Assembly: GCA_002353225.1 (NCBI GenBank)
Contig: DEJF01000010.1
Location: 529-31,024 of the forward strand
From: Prevotella sp. UBA2755
GTDB taxonomy: Bacteria > Bacteroidota > Bacteroidia > Bacteroidales > Bacteroidaceae
DNA length: 30,496 nucleotides
Direction: 5' to 3'
The notes beneath the pieces are model-generated. The model was not told where the DNA came from. It made no database searches and was given only the letters and a program-made list of their open reading frames with translations. Below are positions 6,185 through 14,671 of the stretch, in pieces. The position numbers and the translations under genes were made by a program. The first letter of the stretch is position 1. The number at the start of each line of letters is the position of its first letter.

Positions 6185-8713
6185 TTATTTTTGACCTGCG
6201 TCAATTCTGCATGGTGACTCATCCATGAAAAGATAAGAGGGTTGATAACCACCAGCATCTACCACCACTTTCTCAAAGACGATAGCAGGATCGTCTGGCC
6301 GAATGGTGAGAGTATGAATATCACCAGCCTCCACAGGTAATTCAATCACACTCTCGACCACACGCCGAGAAATGGTAGGATAATAAATAGAATATATATT
6401 CTCCTTGTCCTCATTGAGATTCTTATTGAAATTCACTGTGACAGGAGTGTTTCCGTCAAGATTGATCTGATAGGTTAGCCCGCCTTTATTAAGATAATCA
6501 AGCGTGGACTTAACAATCACATGAACTTTCACTTTATCTAAAAACTTATTGTCTGTCTTAAAGCGATACGAAAGACTACCTCCTACCGGACTCTTCGTAT
6601 AGGGCATCAAGGTAACACCACTACGGGTACGTCCCATATCAGGAATCACCGTCCATACAGTCTCCACATTACTCTTTGCCTCATAATAATGCTCTGCTTC
6701 CATAGATACCACACCATGCTGCATGAAGAAGATGAAACCACCTCCCTCACCTTCTGGCAATCGCTTAACCTCAGGCATTCGGTCGGAAGGAAAATCGTCG
6801 TTCCATGAGGTATAGCCTATATGCTTCTGTGTCATCATTCCATTCCACTTTCCATTCGCCATCTTGTGGTTATAATCGGCACAGAGCATAGAGTCACGAC
6901 GGAACGCCTGCTCAACCTTTTCTGCCCACTGGTTGCAATCAGGATTACCTTCCTCGTAAAGTTTCTGGTTCATTGCCTGAGCATAGTACATCTGATAGAG
7001 ATTCGACATCGCCTGAATAGGGAAGAGAATCAACTGCTGGTAAGCATCTTCATAACGTTTGTCAAGAGTCAGATACTGGCGTAAAGCCTCTGCCTCCAAA
7101 CGCATAAAGTCGTCTGCGACCTGTCGCCACTCTCCTGTATATACATTATAAGTCTTAGCATCCAGCATCTCTGCAGTAACACGCCCATTCATCTTACAAG
7201 ACAAGTTAAGTAAACGTGCTGCCTCAGCAGCCTGACTCTCGCCAAACTGCTGACGGCAGAACGTCTGAGTATGATTGATAATTAGTTTTGATTCATATTG
7301 ATTAGGATTCCATGCCATATCCATGAAGAATGTGATAGGATACTCCATAGGTTTCAAGTCACCCACATTCAGAATCCACATACGCTCAATACCATTGACA
7401 TAGGCAAGACGCAACTGCTCCCACATATTCTGAGTAGGGGTTACATTCAACCATTTAGTGTTACGTGGTGCTCCAACATAATCTACATGATAGTAGAGTC
7501 CCCATCCTCCAGGATGCTGACGTTCCTTCTGATTAGGCACACGACGGACATTACCCCAATTGTCGTCACACAACAGCATGATAACATCATCTGGAACACG
7601 CATACCTTTATCATAATAGTCCAACACCTCTTTATATAATGCCCATACCTGTGTAGTCTCCTTTGCTTTCTTACCAGTTACCTGACTGATGATACGACGC
7701 TGGTTTTCAACAATACGCTGTAACAATTTGGTATCTGCATCCTCACTCATTGCCTCATCACCATCACCACGCATTCCGATAGTCACCATATCTTCAGAAC
7801 CCTTCATGCGCTCAATACCTTCACGAAAGAACTGGTCGAGTTTCTGTTGGTTTTTTTGGTAGTTCCATGGTCCCCATTCTCCTCGATGACGAGCATATTC
7901 CTGATGATTACGCGCCATCGGCTCATGATGGGATGTACCTATAATAATACCCATATCATCTGCTGTCTTGGGATTCAACGGGTCATCTGCATAAAAAGCC
8001 CACATCCACATCGCTGGCCATATCATATTACCACGCAAACGAAGTATCAGTTCAAAAACTTTTTCATAGAAACGATGGTCACCATAATTTGTACCAAAAG
8101 TGTTTTTTACCCATGATGTCAGACAAGGAGCCTCATCGTTCAGAAAAATACCACGAAACTCCACGGCTGGCTCGCCATCCGTATATACACCTTTTTTTAT
8201 ATATATATGATCATGGTGCTCAACAGGGACATCTGCCCAATAATACCAAGGAGACACCCCCATCTGTCGGGAAAGTTCATAAATACCATAAACGGTGCCA
8301 CGACGATCACTACCGGCTATAACCAACTGACCATCTATTAATGTAATGATGAATTTCTCCCGCTTTCCTTTCAATAAAGAGACATCCAGTTTCTTCTGTT
8401 TCACATACTGATTGAGTAAAGCAGACTGCCCTATAGTTCCGACGATAATTTTAGCATCAGTAGTATTCACCAACTGAGCGTCTCTTCCAGTCACTCTTCC
8501 AAAGTCTTCCGCTAATGTCTTTGCCGCAATAGCAACAGCCTTAGCATCTGACATATCATAGCCAATAGTTACAATACCATTTGTGAGTAACATATCTCCT
8601 TTCGTGAATCCGACAAAACAGGAAGCAGCCATACTCTTTATACTTATTGTAAGCATAAAGACCATCAGCATGAAGCGAAAAACAATTTTCATAAAAGGTA
8701 TCACTTGTTTCAT
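6185..8713 (-). CDS. Glycoside hydrolase family 115 (alpha-1,2-glucuronidase)
   Basis: GH115 enzymes remove glucuronic acid or its 4-O-methyl form from xylan or arabinogalactan. The sequence shows family blocks in order: PWYYWADVPVE, EFRGIFLNDEAPCLTSWV, LRGNMIWPAMWMWAF, GTSHHEPMARN, GMRGDGDEAM, LLCDDNWGN, MWILNVGDLKPMEYP and a C-terminal beta domain with FFMQHGVVSMEAEHYYE. A Sec signal lies at residues 1-29, ending SIKSMAA. Met8 is an alternative start, still inside the signal. Length 842 fits family members with the C-terminal domain. It is transcribed alone, convergent to GH2, from a promoter at 8745-8775. No regulator or transporter is adjacent. Confidence 0.93.
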   Translation of the reverse strand: MKQVIPFMKIVFRFMLMVFMLTISIKSMAASCFVGFTKGDMLLTNGIVTIGYDMSDAKAVAIAAKTLAEDFGRVTGRDAQLVNTTDAKIIVGTIGQSALLNQYVKQKKLDVSLLKGKREKFIITLIDGQLVIAGSDRRGTVYGIYELSRQMGVSPWYYWADVPVEHHDHIYIKKGVYTDGEPAVEFRGIFLNDEAPCLTSWVKNTFGTNYGDHRFYEKVFELILRLRGNMIWPAMWMWAFYADDPLNPKTADDMGIIIGTSHHEPMARNHQEYARHRGEWGPWNYQKNQQKLDQFFREGIERMKGSEDMVTIGMRGDGDEAMSEDADTKLLQRIVENQRRIISQVTGKKAKETTQVWALYKEVLDYYDKGMRVPDDVIMLLCDDNWGNVRRVPNQKERQHPGGWGLYYHVDYVGAPRNTKWLNVTPTQNMWEQLRLAYVNGIERMWILNVGDLKPMEYPITFFMDMAWNPNQYESKLIINHTQTFCRQQFGESQAAEAARLLNLSCKMNGRVTAEMLDAKTYNVYTGEWRQVADDFMRLEAEALRQYLTLDKRYEDAYQQLILFPIQAMSNLYQMYYAQAMNQKLYEEGNPDCNQWAEKVEQAFRRDSMLCADYNHKMANGKWNGMMTQKHIGYTSWNDDFPSDRMPEVKRLPEGEGGGFIFFMQHGVVSMEAEHYYEAKSNVETVWTVIPDMGRTRSGVTLMPYTKSPVGGSLSYRFKTDNKFLDKVKVHVIVKSTLDYLNKGGLTYQINLDGNTPVTVNFNKNLNEDKENIYSIYYPTISRRVVESVIELPVEAGDIHTLTIRPDDPAIVFEKVVVDAGGYQPSYLFMDESPCRIDAGQK

Positions 8714-8744
8714 AAAACTTACTATGTCTTCGTTATTGATATTG

Positions 8745-8775
8745 CAAAGGTAAGGCTAAAAGCAATACGAAACAA
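8745..8775 (-). promoter_or_regulatory. Promoter of the GH115 gene
   Basis: On the minus strand TACCTTTG (8745-8752) preceded at 20 nt by TTG (8773-8775). The predicted transcription start is about 25 nt before the ATG. Confidence 0.5.
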
Positions 8776-8831
8776 GGAAAAAAGTAAAAAAATAGAGGAA
8801 TGAAACAAATTGAAACGTTTTTGGAACAAAA

Positions 8832-8868
8832 ACGAAAAAATCCCCACAGGAAAAACCTGCGGGGATTT
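8832..8868 (-). terminator. Terminator of the OmpA-family gene
   Basis: Stem AAATCCCCACAGG (8838-8850) with CCTGCGGGGATTT (8856-8868), loop AAAAA. One position is an A-C mismatch in plus-strand RNA but a G-U pair in minus-strand RNA, and a T-run follows on the minus strand. Both points assign it to the OmpA gene, which ends 20 nt away. Confidence 0.8.
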
Positions 8869-8888
8869 CTATTTTATTCTGTTTATGA

Positions 8889-10064
8889 TTACTTAGTAGT
8901 ATCAACAAACATTGCAACGCGGTTGAAGTCAACCTCCTCAGAGAGTTTGTCAGTTGCTCCAAGACCCTCAGTAGTGATACGGTCAGCAGCAATCTTATAA
9001 CGCTTGATGAGAGCATTCTTCACAGCAGCGGCACGAGCCTCAGACAGTTTCTGGTTCAACTCTGGCTTACCCTCTGGAGAAGCATAACCACGAACGAGAA
9101 CCTTAGAATCCTTATGGTTGCGCATATACTTAGCAACCATCTCAACACTTGCATACTGAGCAGCGTCGATAGTGCTCTTACCCTGACGGAAGATAACGAT
9201 TGGCTGGAGAACAGTCTCGTTCTTCTCAATAACAGCAGCAGTAGTAGGACGGGCCTCGCAGTCAGCAAGTTTCTTCTTCAAATCAGCGATAGTCTGGTTA
9301 GCAGCGTTAATCTGACCATTCTTAGCATCTACATCAGAACGGAGTTCGTTAATCTTAGCGTTCAGAGCGTCAATCTCAGCCTGGTCGCGGAGTTCAGCAA
9401 GTTTGTAGTTGTGTGTACCATTGCTTGTACCGAACTTGTAGTTAACACCAACCTTCAAAGAGACAGCACCGTTCCATTTCTTACCTACAGTAGTCTGTAT
9501 CTTGCGGAAGGGGTTTGCATACTGAGGATAAGGCTCACCCAGAACAAGACCTGGCTCCAGATATACCTGCCACTGCTTAGCATCACCAAGGTTCAGAGCG
9601 AGGTCGATAGCAGCCTTAGCATTGATACCACCTTTCTTCTCAGCCCAAGCACGGCTATAGCCACCACCTGCCAAAAGGATTACCTCGAATTTACGGGGCT
9701 GTCCCTGATAACCAGCAAAAGCGTTGCTCAGATTCCAAGTACTCAAAATGTCAAAGTCTGTACGGTTAAAGAAAGTCTTGCTTCCAAACAAAGACTTAGC
9801 ATCAGTCTTGTTTCCAAAATAGTTGTTGATGTCCAAAGCCAAACCGAATACGGTGGTCAGGTTCTTACCAACACGTACACCAAATTCAGGAGAGAAGCCC
9901 TTGAAACGACCTTTATCTCCTTCTTTCATTACAGGAGTTGCAACACCGGCATTGATACCAATGTACCAGTTGTCACCTGCTTTGTTTGCAGTTACTGCAG
10001 TGTTCTGTGCGGACACAGACGCTGTCATCAAAGAGACAGCAAGCATTAAGAAAAGTTTTTTCAT
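8889..10064 (-). CDS. OmpA-family outer-membrane protein
   Basis: A two-domain porin/anchor of 391 residues. The signal peptide ends SVSAQ near residue 20. An eight-stranded-type beta barrel covers about 25-220 (alternating aromatic strands such as NWYIGINAGVATPV). A charged coiled coil (about 225-270, RDQAEIDALNAKINELRSDV) links to a C-terminal OmpA-like peptidoglycan-binding domain with VLVRGYASPEGKPELNQKLS and a final EEVDFNRVAMFV. Its role is tethering the outer membrane to the wall. The frequent codon pattern suggests high expression, and it stands alone with its own promoter, long leader and strong terminator. Confidence 0.92.
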   Translation of the reverse strand: MKKLFLMLAVSLMTASVSAQNTAVTANKAGDNWYIGINAGVATPVMKEGDKGRFKGFSPEFGVRVGKNLTTVFGLALDINNYFGNKTDAKSLFGSKTFFNRTDFDILSTWNLSNAFAGYQGQPRKFEVILLAGGGYSRAWAEKKGGINAKAAIDLALNLGDAKQWQVYLEPGLVLGEPYPQYANPFRKIQTTVGKKWNGAVSLKVGVNYKFGTSNGTHNYKLAELRDQAEIDALNAKINELRSDVDAKNGQINAANQTIADLKKKLADCEARPTTAAVIEKNETVLQPIVIFRQGKSTIDAAQYASVEMVAKYMRNHKDSKVLVRGYASPEGKPELNQKLSEARAAAVKNALIKRYKIAADRITTEGLGATDKLSEEVDFNRVAMFVDTTK

Positions 10065-10125
10065 CTTTTTACTAACTTAAATAAATTATAAATAAATCTA
10101 CCTATTTCTGGTTTAATTTCGAGTG

Positions 10126-10156
10126 CAAAGTAAATAAAAAAAACAATAAGTTCCAA
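10126..10156 (-). promoter_or_regulatory. Probable promoter of the OmpA-family gene
   Basis: TTACTTTG on the minus strand (10126-10133) with TTG (10154-10156) 20 nt upstream. The leader to the ATG would be about 55 nt and very A/T-rich, which is common for highly expressed genes of this phylum. The box deviates from TAnnTTTG at one base. Confidence 0.4.
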
Positions 10157-10229
10157 GAAAAACGTGTAAAAAGTACCGTTAAAAGTGCAATTTTTGATTA
10201 AAATCAGTGATTTATTCGTTTTTTTGCAG

Positions 10230-10237
10230 TATTTTTG
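10230..10237 (+). promoter_or_regulatory. -7 box directly before cobU
   Basis: TATTTTTG ends 8 nt before the cobU ATG, so transcription would begin at about the start codon. No TTTG sits at the expected distance upstream, so the promoter is incomplete. Confidence 0.35.
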
Positions 10238-10245
10238 CGAATAAT

Positions 10246-10773
10246 ATGAAAAAAATCATACTAATTACAGGTGGACAACGCTCGGGGAAAAGCCAATATG
10301 CAGAGAAGTTGGCTCTTAGTTTGAGTGATCATCCCGTCTATGTAGCAACGGCTCATATTTGGGATGATGAATTCAGACAACGCGTCATGAAACATCAAGA
10401 ACGCCGTGGTTCTCAATGGATAAATATTGAGGAAGAGAAATTATTAAGTCGCCATGACATCACAGGGCATGTTGCGGTTATTGATTGCATTACATTATGG
10501 TGTACTAATTTTTTCTTCGATCGACATAAATCCGACCAAGAACAGCCTTCTGTAGATGAGGCTTTGGACGCTATTAAGAATGAGTTCGACCTGTTTACAG
10601 CACAAGAAGCCACCTTTATCTTCGTTACTAATGAGATTGGTTCTGGTGGCGTTAGTCCTGATTCTATACAACGTCGCTTTACGGATATGGAAGGATGGAT
10701 GAATCAGTATGTTGCCTCCAAAGCAGATGAGGTGATTCTGATGGTAAGTGGTATACCTATAAAAATAAAATAA
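10246..10773 (+). CDS. cobU: Adenosylcobinamide kinase / cobinamide-phosphate guanylyltransferase
   Basis: CobU phosphorylates adenosylcobinamide and activates it with GTP to AdoCbi-GDP, the first step of nucleotide-loop assembly. The P-loop GGQRSGKS is at residues 9-16. MKHQERRG carries the histidine expected to hold GMP, and the C-terminal FVTNEIGSGGVSP block is typical of the family. I start at the ATG at 10246 (175 residues) because a longer GTG frame adds a non-homologous hydrophobic tail. There is no Shine-Dalgarno sequence, and a -7 box lies only 8 nt before the ATG. The cobT gene follows after 4 nt, so cobU-cobT-cobS form an operon. Confidence 0.93.
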   Translation: MKKIILITGGQRSGKSQYAEKLALSLSDHPVYVATAHIWDDEFRQRVMKHQERRGSQWINIEEEKLLSRHDITGHVAVIDCITLWCTNFFFDRHKSDQEQPSVDEALDAIKNEFDLFTAQEATFIFVTNEIGSGGVSPDSIQRRFTDMEGWMNQYVASKADEVILMVSGIPIKIK

Positions 10774-10777
10774 AAGG

Positions 10778-11824
10778 ATGAGAACATATCATATACAGCC
10801 CTTGGACGAGAAACTACGTCCTACGATACAAGAGAAGATTGACAACCTGAACAAGCCCAAAGGCTCTTTAGGACGTTTGGAATCCCTTGCCATGCAGATT
10901 TGTTTGATTCAACAGACACTAACCCCCAGCCTATCCCATCCATGTCACCTATTATTAGGTGGTGATCATGGTATTGAAAAGGAAGGAGTCAGTGTGAGCC
11001 CTCGGGAGGTCACGTGGCAACAGATGATCAACTTCACCAAAGGCGGTGGTGGTGTAAATATGTTCTGTCGGCAGCATCATTTTGATTTGAGAATTGTGGA
11101 TATGGGGGTTGACTATGACTTGAGTGCTTATCCGCAAATCATAAACCACAAGATAGCGAGAGGTACTAAGAATTTTCTATATGAGCCTGCCATGACTGAG
11201 GCGGATTACAGAGAGTCACTTGCCGTTGGCGAACACCTTGTTGACGAATGCTATCAACAAGGTTGTCACATTCTGTCAATTGGGGAAATGGGAATTGCCA
11301 ACACCTCACCCAGTAGCATCTGGATGCACCTCTTCTCTCAAATACCTCTTGAAAACTGTATTGGTGCGGGAGCCGGACTTAACAGTCAAGGTGTCCGCCA
11401 TAAATATGAGGTACTAAGTAAGGCTTTAGACAACTACCAGACACATACCCTACATCCTACCGCAGAGAGTGCCATCCGCTATTTCGGAGGTTTTGAGATG
11501 GTAACGGCGATTGGTGCCATGCTACGCGCTGCAGAGTTACACCTTATTATATTAGTGGACGGGTTTATCATGACGGCATGCGCCTTAGCGGCATACCAAC
11601 TATATCCTGATTGTAAAGACTATATGATTTTCACCCATTGTGGGGATGAGAGTGGACATAAACGGATGTTAGATGTATTAGAGGCTAACCCTTTACTACA
11701 TTTAGGACTACGACTCGGTGAGGGAACCGGTGCTTTATGTGCTTTCCCTATCGTGGATTCCGCTGTAAGAATGATGAATGAAATGAACAACTTTGACAAT
11801 GCAAATATCACTCGATACTTCTAA
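10778..11824 (+). CDS. cobT: Nicotinate-nucleotide-dimethylbenzimidazole phosphoribosyltransferase
   Basis: CobT transfers phosphoribose from nicotinate mononucleotide to a lower-ligand base, giving alpha-ribazole phosphate. Family blocks include KPKGSLGRLE-like NKPKGSLGRLESLA, GGDHGIEKEGVS, TKGGGGVNMFCRQ, GEMGIANT and LRLGEGTGA, in which Glu315 corresponds to the catalytic base. Length 348 is normal. It begins 4 nt after cobU and its 3' end overlaps cobS. Which lower-ligand base is used cannot be told; no bza/blu base-synthesis genes are present here. Confidence 0.94.
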   Translation: MRTYHIQPLDEKLRPTIQEKIDNLNKPKGSLGRLESLAMQICLIQQTLTPSLSHPCHLLLGGDHGIEKEGVSVSPREVTWQQMINFTKGGGGVNMFCRQHHFDLRIVDMGVDYDLSAYPQIINHKIARGTKNFLYEPAMTEADYRESLAVGEHLVDECYQQGCHILSIGEMGIANTSPSSIWMHLFSQIPLENCIGAGAGLNSQGVRHKYEVLSKALDNYQTHTLHPTAESAIRYFGGFEMVTAIGAMLRAAELHLIILVDGFIMTACALAAYQLYPDCKDYMIFTHCGDESGHKRMLDVLEANPLLHLGLRLGEGTGALCAFPIVDSAVRMMNEMNNFDNANITRYF

Positions 11825-12590
11825 ATGGTACGAACGCATCTGGGCGGCGTTTATCTTTTTCACCAGACTACCCTTCTGGCGTGTCTACCAACCTAAAAAA
11901 GAGGCATACAAGACTGTCGTTGAACACTGGCCCCTAACAGGGTGGTTGACAGGATGCAGTATGGCTGCTGTCATTTGGCTTGGCAGTATGTTTTTCCCCT
12001 ATCCTATTGCCATCATCCTTGCCATCCTTACCCGTCTGCTGATTACTGGTGCCTTACATGAAGATGGATTAGCAGATTTCTTTGATGGCTTTGGAGGTGG
12101 CGGCTCTGACAGACAACGTATTCTTGATATTATGAAAGACTCCCACATCGGGACTTATGGAGTAATTGCGTTGATTCTTTACTTTCTTTTGCTATTCTTC
12201 TCACTGAGTTCCCTGACGCCCTTTTATGCAGCATTAACGATTATCGCTGCCGATCCATACGCGAAAATGTTATCGGCACAACTTATTCTGATGATGCCAT
12301 ACGCCAGAACTGAGCAAACGGCAAAGAACCACACGGTTTATCGGAAGTTCGATGTCCGTGCTGGTATCAGTCTTGCCATACAAGGACTACTGCCCATTGG
12401 ACTATATATCTACTATCTTTATGACAAAATAGACTGGCAGATTTTGATTTTTCTGCCAGCCCTTGTCTTGTATTTCCTTTATCTACTAATATGGCGACGA
12501 CTCAAAGGATATACTGGAGATTGCTGCGGAGCCGTATTCCTGTTAACCGAACTATCGTTCTATCTCGTCGTCACCTACTCCTTAGGATAA
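11799..12590 (+). CDS. cobS: Adenosylcobinamide-GDP ribazoletransferase
   Basis: CobS is the membrane enzyme that joins AdoCbi-GDP to alpha-ribazole (phosphate), completing the cobalamin nucleotide loop. HEDGLADFFDGFGG (87-100) is the signature metal/substrate motif, and about six hydrophobic helices span the rest of 263 residues. I start at the ATG at 11799; a TTG two codons earlier (11793) is also open. The start overlaps the end of cobT by 26 nt, indicating coupled translation. The stop codon directly abuts the stop of the convergent porin gene, leaving no room for a separate terminator. Confidence 0.92.
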   Translation: MQISLDTSKWYERIWAAFIFFTRLPFWRVYQPKKEAYKTVVEHWPLTGWLTGCSMAAVIWLGSMFFPYPIAIILAILTRLLITGALHEDGLADFFDGFGGGGSDRQRILDIMKDSHIGTYGVIALILYFLLLFFSLSSLTPFYAALTIIAADPYAKMLSAQLILMMPYARTEQTAKNHTVYRKFDVRAGISLAIQGLLPIGLYIYYLYDKIDWQILIFLPALVLYFLYLLIWRRLKGYTGDCCGAVFLLTELSFYLVVTYSLG

Positions 12591-13964
12591 TCAGAACTTA
12601 TAGTCGATACCTATACCTATCACATTGTTTGTGCGGGAATAGACATCCTTTCCAGCATAGGGTGTTCCAAGATAATTGTCCTGTTGCTTGGTATAGTCAC
12701 TATATAGTGTGATAAAATAACCAGCATTCAGACGAATCTTCTCTGTGATATTCCATGCTCCACCCAGTCCGATAGACCAACTGTCACAGGCAAAAGAGGT
12801 ATTCTGTTGATAACCGTCGCTCAAACCATAGTCTGTGCGCTGTGCGCCACAACTAACAGTGAATTTTTCGTTAATATCATACTCTACACCAGCCAATATC
12901 TCATGAGTTCCATGTTCCAACTCCTTCTGACGATCACCTGCCATCTTCGCATTTTTATCGTCAAAGAAATGATACTCTAATGTGGCACGTAGTTTCGGAG
13001 TGAACTCATAACCCGCAGCAATAGAGAGCAATGCCGGCATATCGTAACGTGTCCTCACTCCATCTGCATACGGAGCAGTATAAGCACCCAACTGTGTACT
13101 GAGCGCTTGTAGTTTTGCCTGAGCACCAGCAGGATCTGCTGCCATCATCGCTGCAATGACATTAGTACCCAGACCCGCGTCTAGAACATTGGTTTCATTT
13201 TTCGGATTTACTTTAGTACGAAATTCATAACGAGCAGCCAAAGTCAAAGGACCTTTGTGGAAGTCAAGGCTTATAATAGGTGTGAAACCCCATCCTTTCT
13301 GGTCTACGTCAAGTAATAGTTTTGCCAGTTCACCCAATTGAGGATGATCTGCCGCAATCACATGACCACGATAGTATCCATCGTAATAATTGGCACGAAA
13401 ACCTACGGCTGCAGCAAGATAATCGGTTATCTTATAGGTGAAGTTCACCTGACCACCATAAATATATTGTTTTCCCTTCATCTCCGAGTCGAGTTTATAC
13501 TGGTTTGGTGTAATACCATTGCTGGCAAGCATGCTGTTCACGAGCAAGTTAAACATAGGAACCCCTTCCTTATACTCCACAAAGCCACCGCTTCCCACTA
13601 TTCCAATCATTGCCGACACTGCAATACGGTCTTTCTTATAAGAAGCGAATAACGCCGGCACAATAGGGGCAGACGCCTTACCATGATATTTCTTGTTGAA
13701 GTCTGCACCAAGGAAACCGTTAATTGTTGTCTCAATATCACGATTCTGCCAAGGCTTCTGGAAGTTGAGGGAGAGTTGCCACCCTTCATGTCCCCATGCA
13801 AGTCCTGCGGGATTACTATATGCTGCGTCAATGTCGAAAGTTGCACCACGCGCCATCATACGGTCAAAAGCAATATGATAGTTTGTGTTGGTCATCAGTC
13901 CGCCTGCACGGACACTTTGGAAGGCACAAAAGCCTACGGTAAGAACTAAAATTCTTTTTATCAT
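12591..13964 (-). CDS. FadL/TodX (OmpP1)-family outer-membrane protein
   Basis: A 14-stranded-barrel transporter family for hydrophobic compounds. A signal peptide ends SVRA (about residue 20), then GGLMTNTNYHIAFDRM and DAAYSNPAGLAW match the family's N-terminal plug region with its conserved NPAG. The C-terminus ends GIDYKF with a terminal Phe, as outer-membrane barrels do. I start at the ATG at 13964 (457 residues), preceded by GAAGAA; the frame remains open 54 nt further but that adds a non-signal extension. It lies inside the corrinoid cluster on the opposite strand. The ligand is unknown; a corrinoid link is only positional. Confidence 0.88.
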   Translation of the reverse strand: MIKRILVLTVGFCAFQSVRAGGLMTNTNYHIAFDRMMARGATFDIDAAYSNPAGLAWGHEGWQLSLNFQKPWQNRDIETTINGFLGADFNKKYHGKASAPIVPALFASYKKDRIAVSAMIGIVGSGGFVEYKEGVPMFNLLVNSMLASNGITPNQYKLDSEMKGKQYIYGGQVNFTYKITDYLAAAVGFRANYYDGYYRGHVIAADHPQLGELAKLLLDVDQKGWGFTPIISLDFHKGPLTLAARYEFRTKVNPKNETNVLDAGLGTNVIAAMMAADPAGAQAKLQALSTQLGAYTAPYADGVRTRYDMPALLSIAAGYEFTPKLRATLEYHFFDDKNAKMAGDRQKELEHGTHEILAGVEYDINEKFTVSCGAQRTDYGLSDGYQQNTSFACDSWSIGLGGAWNITEKIRLNAGYFITLYSDYTKQQDNYLGTPYAGKDVYSRTNNVIGIGIDYKF

Positions 13965-13991
13965 TTCTTCTATTTTAATGGTTTTCGGCTG

Positions 13992-13999
13992 CAAAGTTA
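13992..13999 (-). promoter_or_regulatory. -7 box of the FadL-family gene
   Basis: TAACTTTG on the minus strand, 27 nt before the ATG. The nearest TTTG (14016-14019) is only 16 nt upstream, shorter than ideal, so the call is moderate. Confidence 0.4.
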
Positions 14000-14082
14000 C
14001 AAATAAATTATGAAACAAACGGCAAAAAATGACAATAAAATGCGCAAAAGGAACAAAAACAAAGGTAATTCAACAAGAAATG

Positions 14083-14114
14083 TTTGGATATATTAGAAAT
14101 AATACTTACCTTTG
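14083..14114 (+). promoter_or_regulatory. Promoter of the cobC-like gene, leaderless
   Basis: TTTG (14083-14086), a 20-nt spacer, TACCTTTG (14107-14114): a full consensus promoter. The ATG at 14121 is 6 nt after the box, where transcription should begin, so the mRNA would have essentially no 5' leader. Confidence 0.7.
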
Positions 14115-14120
14115 TCATTT

Positions 14121-14651
14121 ATGCAAGTAATACTCATCAGACATACCAGTGTTGATGTCCCTCCTGGGACATGCTATGGGTGGACAGATGTGCCTACAAG
14201 AGACACTTTTGAGCAAGAGGCGGAGATTACCAAGCATCAATTGATGACATATGGAAAGATTGACACCGCTTTCTCCTCACCACTGACAAGGGCTCTCAAA
14301 CTGGCTGCCTATTGCGGTTTCACTGATGCGAGGATCGACGACCGTCTGAAAGAGATGAATATGGGCGACTGGGAAATGCAACGTTATGAAGATATCCAAG
14401 ACCCATACATTGAGGAATGGTATCAGGATTACCTGCACCTCCCTACTCCCCATGGCGAGAGTTTCCAGATGCAATGCCAACGAGTTGCTGCATTTCTTGA
14501 CGAGTTAAAGACAATGGACTACCAACGTGTTTCCATCTTTGCTCATGGTGGTGTGTTGGTCGCAGCGGGTATCTACGGAAAATTATTCTCTGAAGAGAAC
14601 GCCTGGGACCATCTGGTAAGTTATGGAGGCATACAATGTATTGATATATAA
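14121..14651 (+). CDS. cobC: Alpha-ribazole phosphatase, histidine phosphatase family
   Basis: A phosphoglycerate-mutase-like phosphatase of 176 residues. ILIRHTS holds the catalytic His (residue 7 in RHT), CYGWTDVPT is typical of the alpha-ribazole phosphatase subgroup, SSPLTRALKLA carries the second Arg, LKEMNMGDWE the catalytic Glu, and FAHGGVL the second His. It would remove the 5'-phosphate from alpha-ribazole phosphate or cobalamin phosphate. The ATG at 14121 is chosen because an upstream TTG (14112) lies within the promoter box. The DUF362 gene follows after 20 nt. Family certain; CobC role supported by nearby cobUTS. Confidence 0.85.
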   Translation: MQVILIRHTSVDVPPGTCYGWTDVPTRDTFEQEAEITKHQLMTYGKIDTAFSSPLTRALKLAAYCGFTDARIDDRLKEMNMGDWEMQRYEDIQDPYIEEWYQDYLHLPTPHGESFQMQCQRVAAFLDELKTMDYQRVSIFAHGGVLVAAGIYGKLFSEENAWDHLVSYGGIQCIDI

Positions 14652-14671
14652 ACTAAAAAACGATAAGTAAC

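Noticed and set aside
9114..10049. Long open frame (311 codons) on the plus strand opposite the OmpA-family gene
   Set aside because: It is the shadow of a highly codon-biased gene; the predicted protein has no family features and no promoter or start context.
11715..11735. GAGGGAACCGG string resembling part of a cobalamin riboswitch B12 box
   Set aside because: It is the codons for LGEGTGA at the cobT active site, inside a gene, with no other aptamer elements around.
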